A stretch of DNA of 64,000 nucleotides from an uncultured Eubacteriales bacterium. GTDB taxonomy: Bacteria; Bacillota; Clostridia; Peptostreptococcales; Anaerovoracaceae. Shown here piece after piece: positions 26,423-35,401 of this stretch. The stretch is taken from NCBI GenBank assembly GCA_949285555.1, contig CASDYG010000001.1:62001-126000 (forward strand), given 5' to 3'. The number at the start of each line of letters is the position of its first letter. Within the stretch, counting starts at the first letter, position 1. The position numbers and the translations under genes are program-made. Under the pieces are notes generated by a model. That model made no database searches. It was not told the DNA's origin and was given only the letters and a program-made list of their open reading frames with translations.

Positions 26423-27595
26423 ATGAAACAGGTTTATTTAGATTATTCGGCAACTACGCCAATTAAGGAAGAAGTGCTAGAAGCAATGCTTCCTGTATAT
26501 AAAAACGGTTATGGTAATCCTTCTAGCCTTTATACTTTAGGGCTTGAGGCAAAAGCCTTACTAGACAAAGCAAGAGAAAAGGTTGCTTCATCCATAGGAG
26601 CAAGCGGCAAGGAAATTTTCTTTACCGGCTGTGGAAGTGAGGCAGATAACTGGGCCCTTATAGGTGTTGCAAATAAGCTTAAGAATAAGGGTAAGCATAT
26701 TATTACTTCTAAGATAGAACATCATGCTATTTTGCATACATGTGAATATCTGGAAAAACAGGGATATGAAATTACATATCTTGACGTTACCAAAGATGGC
26801 TTTGTGAAGCCGGAAACTCTTAAGGCCGCCATACGAAAGGATACAATTTTAGTATCAATTATGTTTATAAACAACGAAGTTGGAACCATACAGCCCATTA
26901 AGGAGCTAGCAAAAATAGCTAAAGAAAATGGTGTGCTTTTTCATACAGATGGAGTTCAAGCGCTGGGAAGTATTCCAATTGATGTAAAGGATCTTGGCAT
27001 TGATATGATGTCTATGTCAGCCCATAAAATTTACGGACCTAAGGGTGTGGGAGCTTTATATATAAGAAAAGGTCTTCGAATTGATAACTATCTTCATGGC
27101 GGAGCACAGGAGATGGGAAAAAGAGCAGGCACAGAAAACCTTCCTTCTATAGTAGGCTTTGGCAAGGCTGCCGAGCTTGTACAGGATGGACTTGAAGAAC
27201 ATATTAAGAAGCTTACTAAGCTCAGGGACTACACTATTGATGAAATTTTAAAGCGTATTCCAAAGTCTTATCTAAATGGCAGCAGGAAAAATAGACATCC
27301 TGGAAACATAAATATTACCTTTGAGTATATTGAAGGAGAGGCTATTTTACTACTTCTTGATAATTATGGCATCAGTGTAGCTACAGGCTCTGCATGTGCA
27401 TCTAAATCATTAAATCCTTCACATGTATTAGATGCAATGGGAGTGCCATGGGAAATGATTCATGGTACTGTAAGAATTACTCTAGGAGATATGACTACTA
27501 AAGAAGATATAGATTATTTTATAGAACATTTGGCAAAAACCGTAGAGGTACTTAGAAAGCTATCGCCAGTCGATGAAAAGAAAGGATGGAATTAA
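26423..27595 (+). CDS. iscS: Cysteine desulfurase (NifS/IscS type)
   Basis: This PLP enzyme takes sulfur from cysteine and passes it as a persulfide to IscU and to tRNA thiolation. The 390-residue product has YLDYSATTP at the start, the PLP-binding lysine in SMSAHKIYGPKG near residue 201, and the catalytic cysteine in GSACASKSLNPSHVL near 324. The ATG at 26423 is six bases from AAGGAG; the ATG three bases earlier is too close. iscU overlaps its 3' end and mnmA follows, so it probably serves both Fe-S assembly and tRNA 2-thiouridine. Confidence 0.95.
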   Translation: MKQVYLDYSATTPIKEEVLEAMLPVYKNGYGNPSSLYTLGLEAKALLDKAREKVASSIGASGKEIFFTGCGSEADNWALIGVANKLKNKGKHIITSKIEHHAILHTCEYLEKQGYEITYLDVTKDGFVKPETLKAAIRKDTILVSIMFINNEVGTIQPIKELAKIAKENGVLFHTDGVQALGSIPIDVKDLGIDMMSMSAHKIYGPKGVGALYIRKGLRIDNYLHGGAQEMGKRAGTENLPSIVGFGKAAELVQDGLEEHIKKLTKLRDYTIDEILKRIPKSYLNGSRKNRHPGNINITFEYIEGEAILLLLDNYGISVATGSACASKSLNPSHVLDAMGVPWEMIHGTVRITLGDMTTKEDIDYFIEHLAKTVEVLRKLSPVDEKKGWN

Positions 27596-28044
27596 AAGTG
27601 GGACTATATAACGATACAGTAATGAAGCATTTCATGGATCCTCAGAATGTTGGTGAGTTGGAGTCACCTGATGGAACAGGAGTTTACGGTAGCCCTGTCT
27701 GTGGAGATATGATGCAAATTCAATTAAAAATTGAAGATGATAAGATTGTTGATGCAAAATTTAAAACCTTTGGATGTGGTTCTGCTATCGCTTCATCATC
27801 AATGGCAACACAGATGATTATTGGTAAAACAGTAGATGAAGCCTTAGCACTTACAAATAAGGATATTATTGATGAACTTGGAGGTCTGCCTCCGGTAAAG
27901 GTGCATTGTTCTGTCCTTGCTGATCATGCGATTAAATCTGCTATTTATGATTATGCTCAAAAGAATAACAAGACATATAAAGGACTTGAAGGCTTTGATC
28001 CTAATGCAGAAGAAGATGATCATCATGATATAGAAGAGGAATAA
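27586..28044 (+). CDS. iscU: Fe-S cluster scaffold IscU/NifU N-terminal type
   Basis: The product of about 152 residues has the family lead-in MKHFMDPQNVGEL and three conserved cluster-ligand cysteines, in GSPVCGDMM, FGCGSAIASS and VHCSVLADHA. It has an unusually acidic C-terminal tail with HDH-like residues (NAEEDDHHDIEEE). It directly overlaps the iscS stop if the ATG at 27586 is used; a GTG at 27598 would give a more typical N-terminus but has a poor site. It accepts sulfur from IscS and passes assembled clusters to apoproteins. Confidence 0.93.
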   Translation: MELKVGLYNDTVMKHFMDPQNVGELESPDGTGVYGSPVCGDMMQIQLKIEDDKIVDAKFKTFGCGSAIASSSMATQMIIGKTVDEALALTNKDIIDELGGLPPVKVHCSVLADHAIKSAIYDYAQKNNKTYKGLEGFDPNAEEDDHHDIEEE

Positions 28045-28047
28045 TTG

Positions 28048-29118
28048 ATGAACAATAAAAAAGTTCTTTTAGGTCTAAGCGGCGGTGTAGATAGCACTGC
28101 CGCTGCTTTATTGCTTAGAGAGCAGGGATATGATGTATCTGGCTTTTTCTTTAATGTTCATAAGGATGATGTAGAGCTTGAAAAGGCAAAAGCTGTTGCG
28201 CGCGAGCTAAATATACCTTTCTATTCTGAAGATGTTTCAGAGCTTTTTAATGATATTGTCATTCAAAATTTCATAGATTCCTATTCATGCGGAAAGACTC
28301 CAAATCCTTGCGTGGTATGTAATCCAAATGTAAAATTTAAAATAATGTCAAGGGTAGCTGACAAGCTTGGGATTTATCATCTTGCAACAGGACATTATGC
28401 AAGATTACATAAAGATGAGAAGGATAAGTGCACATATATTTTGCGTGGCAAAAACTCTTCTAAGGATCAATCGTATATGCTCTACAGATTGCCACAAGCA
28501 ATATTGTCTCGTCTAATTTTTCCTCTTGGCAGCATAGATGATAAGCAAAAAACTAGAGATAGGGTGAGAAGCGAAGGAATTTCAAATAGTGACCGATCAG
28601 ATAGTCAGGAGCTGTGCTTTGTGCCAAAGGACATGGACTATAAGCAGTATCTTGCGCAGAGAGGTATTGGTGAAGCAGAAGGTGATTTTGTTGATATTTA
28701 TGGCAATGTATTAGGAAAACATAAGGGTATTCATAATTTTACTATAGGTCAGCGAAAGCACCTGGGAATTGCATTAGGAAAGCCAGCTTTTGTCATACGA
28801 ATTGATAGTGAAAAAAATCAGGTTGTGCTTGGTGATAATAAAGACTTAATGGCAGAAGAGGTAATAGTGGAAGATTTATTCTTTTCTTCTACGTCTTCCA
28901 GCAAGCTTCCAGAAGAATTATTGCAATATAATGGAGAGCTTACCTGTAAAATCAGATATAATACTCCTCCGAAAGCCTGCAAAATTTTTACCTTAAATGA
29001 TAACGAAGGCAGGATAAAGGTAAAACTTTACGAAAAGGTCCGGGGTGTGACACCGGGTCAGTCGGCGGTCTTTTATCTTGGAGATAAGGTAATAGGTGGA
29101 GGATTTATTTCAGCTTGA
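28048..29118 (+). CDS. mnmA: tRNA-specific 2-thiouridylase MnmA
   Basis: MnmA thiolates U34 of tRNA-Lys, -Glu and -Gln with sulfur relayed from a cysteine desulfurase. The 356-residue product has the ATP PP-loop LSGGVDST at about 10-17, the first catalytic cysteine in TPNPCVVC near residue 87 and the second in SQELCFVP near 189, followed by the central beta-barrel and C-terminal domains. GAGG lies upstream of the ATG at 28048; a TTG just before it is less likely. The iscS-iscU-mnmA order makes the desulfurase upstream its likely sulfur donor. Confidence 0.94.
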   Translation: MNNKKVLLGLSGGVDSTAAALLLREQGYDVSGFFFNVHKDDVELEKAKAVARELNIPFYSEDVSELFNDIVIQNFIDSYSCGKTPNPCVVCNPNVKFKIMSRVADKLGIYHLATGHYARLHKDEKDKCTYILRGKNSSKDQSYMLYRLPQAILSRLIFPLGSIDDKQKTRDRVRSEGISNSDRSDSQELCFVPKDMDYKQYLAQRGIGEAEGDFVDIYGNVLGKHKGIHNFTIGQRKHLGIALGKPAFVIRIDSEKNQVVLGDNKDLMAEEVIVEDLFFSSTSSSKLPEELLQYNGELTCKIRYNTPPKACKIFTLNDNEGRIKVKLYEKVRGVTPGQSAVFYLGDKVIGGGFISA

Positions 29119-29131
29119 TAAGATTTACTGA

Positions 29132-29156
29132 AACGGCATTACATATGTCGTTTTTT
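29132..29156 (+). terminator. Intrinsic terminator after mnmA
   Basis: ACGGCAT, loop TACAT and ATGTCGT (one G-U pair) are followed by TTTTTT. Confidence 0.75.
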
Positions 29157-29187
29157 ATTGTAAAGTATATGATTTTTTTAACATAAA

Positions 29188-29196
29188 TGCTATAAT
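29188..29196 (+). promoter_or_regulatory. Extended -10 promoter of the 119-residue unknown gene
   Basis: TGCTATAAT at 29188-29196 matches the extended -10 form, 18 bases before the start codon. No good -35 was found at 16-18 bases. Confidence 0.5.
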
Positions 29197-29213
29197 AATG
29201 TAATGGGTGTGAT

Positions 29214-29573
29214 ATGAAAAAGCTTAAAGAATATAGTATAAATGAGATTTTAAATAATTTTATTTTTTTAGAGGAAGTACCAGATTTTCTAAAGAAAACA
29301 GAAGGCTATTTAAAAGGCTATATCAATGGCGTTTATGGAATCGCTTTTCTTGGTGAGGCAGGCATCAGTCTACGTATATTAGATGCTGGCTTTGGAAATG
29401 ATGAGTATTTTGAAATATATCCACTTGAAATGGATTTTAGCAAGGATATACGTGTATTTCCTCTTAAAGGGTATGGTGAAATAGGTGTAAAGATATTCGA
29501 TGAGGGAATAGTTTTATCAAATCCAATATATAAACAGATCTTTGATGAAATTAGTAATAAAAGTGTATTTTGA
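29214..29573 (+). CDS. Hypothetical protein, 119 residues
   Basis: I do not recognise this family. The product begins MKKLKEYSINEIL and reads as a small soluble alpha/beta protein with alternating hydrophobic strands in the second half (GYGEIGVKIFDEGIVLSNPI). It has no signal peptide, membrane helix or cysteine. It sits between a terminator and the phosphosugar mutase, with an extended -10 promoter upstream. The ribosome binding site is weak (GGGTG). Codon use looks like its neighbours, so it is probably a real gene and may be cotranscribed with the mutase downstream. Confidence 0.65.
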   Translation: MKKLKEYSINEILNNFIFLEEVPDFLKKTEGYLKGYINGVYGIAFLGEAGISLRILDAGFGNDEYFEIYPLEMDFSKDIRVFPLKGYGEIGVKIFDEGIVLSNPIYKQIFDEISNKSVF

Positions 29574-29579
29574 TTGATG

Positions 29580-29603
29580 AAAGGAGATGTAGCATAGCTA
29601 CAT
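29580..29603 (+). promoter_or_regulatory. Ribosome binding site followed by a perfect hairpin before the mutase start
   Basis: AAAGGAG at 29580-29586 is followed directly by ATGTAGC-ATA-GCTACAT (29587-29603), a perfect 7-bp hairpin. If folded, it would bring the site to four bases from the TTG at 29608 or 13 from the ATG at 29617. Confidence 0.55.
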
Positions 29604-29616
29604 GTAATTGAGAGGC

Positions 29617-31431
29617 ATGAAAGAATATAAAGAATGGCTAGAAAAACTTGAAAATATCAATGCCAATGATGCAGATGATTTAAAGAATATGAGCGAGGAT
29701 GATAAAAAAGAGGCTTTTGGTGATATGCTGAGCTTTGGTACTTCAGGCATGAGGGGAATAATGGGTCTTGGTACTAATCGCATGAATACCTATATGATAA
29801 ATAGATTGACAAAGGCCATGGCTGCATACATTTTGAATAACTATAAGTCATGGCAGGATCATATTCACGGTGTATTCGATAGCTCATTTTTTGAAAAAGA
29901 AGGCAGAACGCCAATTTATGCTCATAAGCGTCCGCTTGTACTATTAGGTTATGATAGTAGACACAACTCGTTTTACTATGCTCACTTAATCAGCAAGCTA
30001 TTAAAAGCTAAGGGAATAGATGCACTTCTATATCCACATGCAGCGCCTGTAGCTATGCTGACTTTCCTGGTAAGAAAGCTGGGAGCAGCAATGGGAATCA
30101 TGATTACAGCCAGCCATAATCCAAAAATCTTTAATGGATATAAGGTTTACAATTATATGGGTTATCAAATTAGCGCAGATGAAGTAGCTGTAATTAAAGA
30201 ACATATTGAAAAAGAAGATTATTTTACATTTGATATAGATATATCCAGCTTTGCAGGAAATGAAAAAAAATGGGCTGGTAAGATGGCAAATGACGATGAG
30301 CTAAAAAAAGAATTTGATTATATTCCTATGGAAAATTATCAAATCTTTACAGACCATATTGTCGGTTTATTGCCAGATACAGGTAAAAAAGATCTTAAAA
30401 TAGTCTATACGCCGTTAAATGGTGTAGGTCTTAATATGGTAAAAGAAGTTTTAAAAAGGCGTGGATTTGATGATTTTAAAAATGTAAAGATTCAATCCGT
30501 GCTAGATGGTGATTTTCCAACCTGTCCTTCACCAAATCCAGAAATACATTCTGTATTCGATTTGTCATTTAAGCTTAGAGATGAGATAGATGGAGATATT
30601 TGTCTGGCTACAGATCCAGATAGTGATAGAATAGGAGTAGGTCTTGTTCATAATGGTGAAAAGGTCATTATGAAAGGAAATCACATGGCAATGCTTATGA
30701 TAGATTACATGGCAAGAGCTAAGGGACTTTCTATAAAATCTGATGCTGATAAGGAAACATGGGGTAATGATAGTAGCTTTAGTGTGGACTTTACATCTCA
30801 AAATCCTATTCTTATAAGATCAGTTGTATCTAATCCTCTCGTTGATGTAATTGCTAATTCATACGGAGCATCTGTTGTTAAAACGCTTACTGGTTTTAAG
30901 CACATGTGTAAGGTTATGAATGAAATGGAAGAGCATGCTCAACTAAATCGCTTCCTTTTCGCATTTGAAGAGAGCATCGGATATCTTTGCAGTAATGCTT
31001 TTAGAGATAAGGATGGTGTAAGTGGTGCCATGCTTGTTGCTGAAATTGCACAATACTACAAGAACCAGGGTAAGGACCTTGTTGATGCAGTAGATGAGCT
31101 TTTTGAAAGATATGGCGTGCTACATGAAGATACAAAGAACTATTTCTTTGAAGGTGTTTCCGGCAAAGAGAAGATGAAATCTATCATGAAATATATGAGG
31201 GAAAATATCAAAACAAATATCGGAAATTATAAAATAAAACAAGTTACAGATTTTCTGCCTGGTGAAATACTTCCTTCTGAAAATCTTCTTCAGTTTGACC
31301 TTGAAGGAGGCGATTTATTCTTCCTAAGGCCGTCTGGAACAGAACCAAAATTAAAGATGTATGTGTTTAGTAAAACCTCTACTGACGGTATTTGTAAAGC
31401 ATTTGAGGATATTTTGGAAACGCTTAAATAA
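29617..31431 (+). CDS. Phosphoglucomutase/phosphomannomutase family
   Basis: The roughly 604-residue product belongs to the alpha-D-phosphohexomutase family, which moves phosphate between C1 and C6 of hexoses. It has FGTSGMRGIMG at the start, the catalytic phosphoserine loop TASHNPK near residue 163, the metal-binding DPDSDR near 332, the sugar-binding FEESIGYL loop and the phosphate-binding RPSGTEPKLKMY at the end. The large size and FEESIGYL sequence fit the PgcA-type phosphoglucomutase. The start is uncertain: TTG at 29608 (with a hairpin-spaced site) or ATG at 29617. Confidence 0.92.
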   Translation: MKEYKEWLEKLENINANDADDLKNMSEDDKKEAFGDMLSFGTSGMRGIMGLGTNRMNTYMINRLTKAMAAYILNNYKSWQDHIHGVFDSSFFEKEGRTPIYAHKRPLVLLGYDSRHNSFYYAHLISKLLKAKGIDALLYPHAAPVAMLTFLVRKLGAAMGIMITASHNPKIFNGYKVYNYMGYQISADEVAVIKEHIEKEDYFTFDIDISSFAGNEKKWAGKMANDDELKKEFDYIPMENYQIFTDHIVGLLPDTGKKDLKIVYTPLNGVGLNMVKEVLKRRGFDDFKNVKIQSVLDGDFPTCPSPNPEIHSVFDLSFKLRDEIDGDICLATDPDSDRIGVGLVHNGEKVIMKGNHMAMLMIDYMARAKGLSIKSDADKETWGNDSSFSVDFTSQNPILIRSVVSNPLVDVIANSYGASVVKTLTGFKHMCKVMNEMEEHAQLNRFLFAFEESIGYLCSNAFRDKDGVSGAMLVAEIAQYYKNQGKDLVDAVDELFERYGVLHEDTKNYFFEGVSGKEKMKSIMKYMRENIKTNIGNYKIKQVTDFLPGEILPSENLLQFDLEGGDLFFLRPSGTEPKLKMYVFSKTSTDGICKAFEDILETLK

Positions 31432-31451
31432 TGTGTTAGAAATGGAGAAAT

Positions 31452-34070
31452 ATGGAAAAGTTAGGTTTAAATGAAATTAGAAAAAGCTTCATTGAGTTTT
31501 TTGAAGGCAAGGGTCATTATGCAGCAAAAAGTGCCTCTCTGGTACCTACAAAAGACAAAAGCCTGCTTCTTATAAATTCGGGAATGGCTCCACTAAAACC
31601 ATATTTTTCAGGTTTGGAGAAGCCTCCTGCTCCTAGGATGACAACCTGCCAAAAATGTATCAGAACAGGTGATATAGAAAATGTAGGGAAAACATCAAGA
31701 CATGGTACATTTTTTGAAATGCTTGGTAATTTTTCATTTGGTAATTACTTTAAGAAAGAATCCTTAAGCTGGGGCTGGGAACTTATTACCAAGGTTTGGG
31801 ATATACCTACTGAAAAGCTCTGGGTTACAGTTTATGAGGATGACGATGAAGCATATAATATATGGCTAGAAATAGGAGTGAGCGAGGATAGAATTGTCCG
31901 TCTTGGCAAGGAGGATAATTTCTGGGAAATTGGACTTGGTCCATGTGGCCCATGTGCGGAAATTTATTTTGACCGTGGAGAAGAATACGCCTTAGATGAA
32001 AATGATAATAAACCTGGTGGAGACGGTGATAGATTCATAGAATTTTGGAACCATGTATTCACACAATTTTCCAAAGAAGAGGATGGAAGCTATATCCCTC
32101 TTGAGCATCCTAATATTGATACTGGCATGGGGCTTGAACGTATTGCCTGTTTAATGCAAGGAGTAGAGTCTATATTTGATATAGATACAATAAGATACAT
32201 ATTAGACGGTGTTACACAGTATGCCAATGTGGAGTACAAGGATGGCAGGTCTAGTCTTGATGTATCAATTCGAATCATTACGGATCATTTAAGATCAATG
32301 GTATTTATGATTGGTGACGGAATAATACCTTCTAATGAGGGCAGAGGATATGTGCTTAGAAGACTTATTCGTAGAGCGGCAAGGCATGGAAGGCTGCTAG
32401 GTATAAATGAAGCATTTCTATATAAATTAGCCGAAAGAGTTGTATTTGTATCAGGAGATGCTTATAATGAGATTTCAGAAAAATCCGGCTACATTTATGA
32501 TATTATTCGTAAAGAGGAAGAACGATTTATTCAAACCATTGATCAGGGAAGCAAAATTTTAGCGGATTATATTGCTGAGCTTAAAGATCAAAATGGTAAA
32601 ATTCTTCCTGGAGATAAGGCTTTTAAGCTTTATGACACATATGGATTTCCAAAGGAACTAACTCTTGAGATTTTAGAAGAAGAAGGACTTAGCTTAGATG
32701 AGTCTGCATTCGATAAGGAAATGGATATGCAGCGTGAAAAAGCCAGAAAGGGTAGAAAAATTGGCGATGAGGAGAGCTGGAAAAAGAATCAGCTGAACCT
32801 AGATTTACCAGTCTGTGAGTTTATCGGATATGAGAAAAATAACAATCAGGAAGTAATTAATGTCATATTAAATAATGGTGATAGAGTTGAAACTGCAAAG
32901 AAGTCGGATAAAATACAGATATTTTTTACAAAAACTGTTTTTTATCCAGAAGGTGGTGGTCAGATCTGGGATGAGGGCTATATTACTTCCCAAGGAGTAA
33001 GAGCTAAGGTTATAAAGGTTGAAAAGGTCGGTGAAGCGATCTGTCATCATGCTATCATAGAAGAAGGTGAGCTTAATGTAGGGGATATGGTATGTCAATC
33101 CTTTGATGAGATAAGGAGAAATAGTGCTAGACGAAATCATACCTGTACACACTTATTACATAGAGCATTAAAGGATGTTTTAGGAGAGCATGTAGGACAA
33201 GCTGGTTCTTCTGTAACTGACAAGCTTCTACGTTTTGATTTTTCGCATTTTAAGGCCATGACCTACGACGAAATTCAAAGGGTGGAAGAAATCGTAAATG
33301 AAAGAATTTTAGAATTTCTTCCAGTTGTTGCAGAGACGATGAGTATGGATGAAGCGAAGGCACGTGGTGCGGTAGCCATGTTTGATGAAAAATATCACGA
33401 TGTCGTTCGAACTATTACCTGTGGAGATTATAGCATGGAGCTTTGCGGCGGAACACATGTAGATAATACGGGACAGATAGGCTCTTTAAAAATTATTTCT
33501 GAAAGTGGTATTGCTTCTGGAACAAGAAGAATTGAAGCATTGACAGGAAATAACATAACTAGCAGACTTGTGGAAAGAGAAGAGCTTATTGATAGGATTT
33601 GTAGCACTCTAAAGGCTACGCCTAACAACATTGAGTCTAGGTCTAAGCACATTGTTGATGAAATAAAAAGCCAGAAGAAGAAAATAGAAGAGCTGAGAAC
33701 ATCTAAATCTTCTGGAGGCTCTGATGAGATGTTAAGACAAGCTAAAAATATGGGTGATTTTCAGCTTATATGTCATCATATAGAAGGTGCTGAAATGTCA
33801 CAGCTTCGTTTAATATGTGATGAGCTCAGAGCCGATGGAGCTGCAAGGGTAATCTTTTTAGTGGGTGGTAATGAAGATAAGCTTATATTACTCACATGTG
33901 TGACGGATAATCTTACGGCCAGGGGTTATCATGCAGGAAAGCTCATGAAGGAGCTTGCTCCTATTCTTGGTGGCAAGGGAGGAGGCAAGGCAGACATGGC
34001 TCAAGGGGGTGGAAATATTCCATCAAAAATTAAGGATGCATTTTCACTTGCAGAGAGATTACTTTCATAG
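31452..34070 (+). CDS. alaS: Alanine-tRNA ligase
   Basis: AlaS charges tRNA-Ala and edits mischarged Ser and Gly. The 872-residue product has the class II aminoacylation domain (FFEMLGNFSFGNYFK), the tRNA-recognition region, the editing domain with zinc ligands HTCTH near residue 562 and CGGTH near 663, and a C-terminal glycine-rich tail with GGKGGGKADMAQGGG. Length is normal. No T-box lies upstream: the start is only 20 bases after the mutase stop. The promoter of the next gene lies in its last codons. Confidence 0.97.
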   Translation: MEKLGLNEIRKSFIEFFEGKGHYAAKSASLVPTKDKSLLLINSGMAPLKPYFSGLEKPPAPRMTTCQKCIRTGDIENVGKTSRHGTFFEMLGNFSFGNYFKKESLSWGWELITKVWDIPTEKLWVTVYEDDDEAYNIWLEIGVSEDRIVRLGKEDNFWEIGLGPCGPCAEIYFDRGEEYALDENDNKPGGDGDRFIEFWNHVFTQFSKEEDGSYIPLEHPNIDTGMGLERIACLMQGVESIFDIDTIRYILDGVTQYANVEYKDGRSSLDVSIRIITDHLRSMVFMIGDGIIPSNEGRGYVLRRLIRRAARHGRLLGINEAFLYKLAERVVFVSGDAYNEISEKSGYIYDIIRKEEERFIQTIDQGSKILADYIAELKDQNGKILPGDKAFKLYDTYGFPKELTLEILEEEGLSLDESAFDKEMDMQREKARKGRKIGDEESWKKNQLNLDLPVCEFIGYEKNNNQEVINVILNNGDRVETAKKSDKIQIFFTKTVFYPEGGGQIWDEGYITSQGVRAKVIKVEKVGEAICHHAIIEEGELNVGDMVCQSFDEIRRNSARRNHTCTHLLHRALKDVLGEHVGQAGSSVTDKLLRFDFSHFKAMTYDEIQRVEEIVNERILEFLPVVAETMSMDEAKARGAVAMFDEKYHDVVRTITCGDYSMELCGGTHVDNTGQIGSLKIISESGIASGTRRIEALTGNNITSRLVEREELIDRICSTLKATPNNIESRSKHIVDEIKSQKKKIEELRTSKSSGGSDEMLRQAKNMGDFQLICHHIEGAEMSQLRLICDELRADGAARVIFLVGGNEDKLILLTCVTDNLTARGYHAGKLMKELAPILGGKGGGKADMAQGGGNIPSKIKDAFSLAERLLS

Positions 34071-34076
34071 TATAAT
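34048..34076 (+). promoter_or_regulatory. Promoter of ireB
   Basis: TTGCAG at 34048-34053, a 17-base spacer and TATAAT at 34071-34076. The -35 is inside alaS. Confidence 0.7.
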
Positions 34077-34115
34077 GGAAGAATCAATTGCTTATTATAT
34101 GTAAAGGAGGTAGAC

Positions 34116-34361
34116 GTGGACAGAAATACCATTATGTTTGACGGTAGTAAGCTTCAGCAGAAGACTACTCGTGAAGTCTTAGAGACGGTTTATGCTGCAT
34201 TAGAAGAGCGAGGATACAACGGATTGGATCAGATGGTAGGATATATTCTGTCTGGGGATCCATCTTATATCACTAGCCATAATAATGCCAGGATGATTAT
34301 AAGCAGAATTGATAGAGATGACTTGGTAGAGGAAATTCTAAGAAGCTACCTAAATAAATAA
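34116..34361 (+). CDS. IreB-family regulatory phosphoprotein (DUF965)
   Basis: The 81-residue product starts with GTG at 34116 behind AAAGGAGG and carries the DUF965 signature: TTREVLETVYAALEERGYN and QMVGYILSGDPSYITSHNNAR. In Enterococcus, IreB is a substrate of the kinase IreK and affects cephalosporin resistance; that role is transferred only by family. The alaS-ireB-ruvX order is widespread in Firmicutes. A terminator follows, so this copy has its own transcript. Confidence 0.92.
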   Translation: MDRNTIMFDGSKLQQKTTREVLETVYAALEERGYNGLDQMVGYILSGDPSYITSHNNARMIISRIDRDDLVEEILRSYLNK

Positions 34362-34366
34362 AACGC

Positions 34367-34394
34367 AAACGGTGCCTGCTGGTACCGTTTTTTA
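34367..34394 (+). terminator. Intrinsic terminator after ireB
   Basis: AACGGTGCC, loop TGCT and GGTACCGTT (one G-U pair) form a 9-bp stem followed by a T run. Confidence 0.85.
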
Positions 34395-34429
34395 TTTTAA
34401 AAAAATAAATTATTATACATGGAGGATAA

Positions 34430-34858
34430 ATGAGAGCATTAGGAATTGATGTGGGTGATAAAACTATTGGTGTAGCAGTAAGTGATCCACTTGGTGTTAT
34501 TCCAGTAGGAGTAACCACCATTGAAAGGGTAGGAATACGCAAGGATGCGGGTAAGGTTATTGATTACATAAAGGAGTACGATTGCGATACTCTCGTAATC
34601 GGTTATCCGGTAAATCTAGACGGCAGTCACAGCATCCAGACTGAAAAGGTACTAGAATTTAAGACGATGATTGAAAATAAAATGAGAAGCAGTGCTATGA
34701 AAGTAAATGTTGTTTTAGAGGATGAAAGATTTACTACGAAGCTGGCAGCTGCACCAATGATGAACGAGGGAATAAAAAAAACGGATCAGAAAAAAGTAGT
34801 AGATAAGCAGGCAGCAATGATAATTTTACAAAGCTATATGGATAAACTGAAAAAATAA
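34430..34858 (+). CDS. ruvX: Holliday junction resolvase-like protein YqgF/RuvX
   Basis: The 142-residue product has the RNase H-like fold features of YqgF: LGIDVGDKTIGVAVSDPLG at the start, VIGYPVNLDGS in the middle and the EDERFTTKLA strand with a C-terminal DKQAAMIILQSY helix. The family is implicated in 16S rRNA 5' processing and has been proposed as a junction resolvase; which applies here cannot be told. GGAGG precedes the ATG. The purine operon begins 19 bases after its stop with no visible promoter, so they may share a transcript. Confidence 0.92.
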   Translation: MRALGIDVGDKTIGVAVSDPLGVIPVGVTTIERVGIRKDAGKVIDYIKEYDCDTLVIGYPVNLDGSHSIQTEKVLEFKTMIENKMRSSAMKVNVVLEDERFTTKLAAAPMMNEGIKKTDQKKVVDKQAAMIILQSYMDKLKK

Positions 34859-34877
34859 TTTTATCATAGGAGGAATC

Positions 34878-35354
34878 ATGAAAAAGGTTGCAATAGTTAT
34901 GGGAAGTAAATCAGATTTGCCCGTAGTTGAAAAGGCAGGAAAGGTTTTAAAAGCTCTAAATGTATCATATGAAATGAGAATTTTATCAGCTCATAGAACG
35001 CCAGTGGAGCTTCACGAATTTGCTGATGGACTTGATACTAATGGCTTTGGCGTTATAATAGCTGCTGCAGGTAAGGCAGCACATCTAGCAGGTGTACTTG
35101 CGTCATCTACCACTCTTCCAGTTATAGGTGTACCAATTAAAAGTAGTACACTTGATGGACTTGATGCCTTACTTTCTACAGTTCAGATGCCTAAGGGAAT
35201 ACCTGTAGCTACTGTTGCTATTGACGGCAGTGAAAATGCTGCAATACTTGCTGCTCAGATACTTGCAATTGAAGATACTCTATTAAGAGAAAAACTAATA
35301 ACAATGAGAGAGGAGGATGCAAAAAGGATTTTAAAGGATGATGCTTCACTTTAA
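34878..35354 (+). CDS. purE: N5-carboxyaminoimidazole ribonucleotide mutase PurE
   Basis: The 158-residue product has MGSKSDLPVVEKA at the start and LSAHRTP at about 36-42, the class I PurE pattern, which isomerises N5-CAIR to CAIR. Class I PurE normally needs purK to supply N5-CAIR; no purK is in this cluster. It is the first of nine consecutive purine genes. TAGGAGG precedes the ATG. The upstream spacer of 19 bases leaves no room for a purine riboswitch. Confidence 0.95.
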   Translation: MKKVAIVMGSKSDLPVVEKAGKVLKALNVSYEMRILSAHRTPVELHEFADGLDTNGFGVIIAAAGKAAHLAGVLASSTTLPVIGVPIKSSTLDGLDALLSTVQMPKGIPVATVAIDGSENAAILAAQILAIEDTLLREKLITMREEDAKRILKDDASL

Positions 35355-35401
35355 TTTATAAATGATTGTATATGCTAGCTCAAATTAGGAGGAGAAAATT
35401 T

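Noticed and set aside
31432..31451. T-box riboswitch before alaS
   Set aside because: Only 20 bases separate alaS from the upstream stop codon, too short for a T-box.
34859..34877. Purine riboswitch before purE
   Set aside because: The gap is 19 bases and contains only a ribosome binding site.
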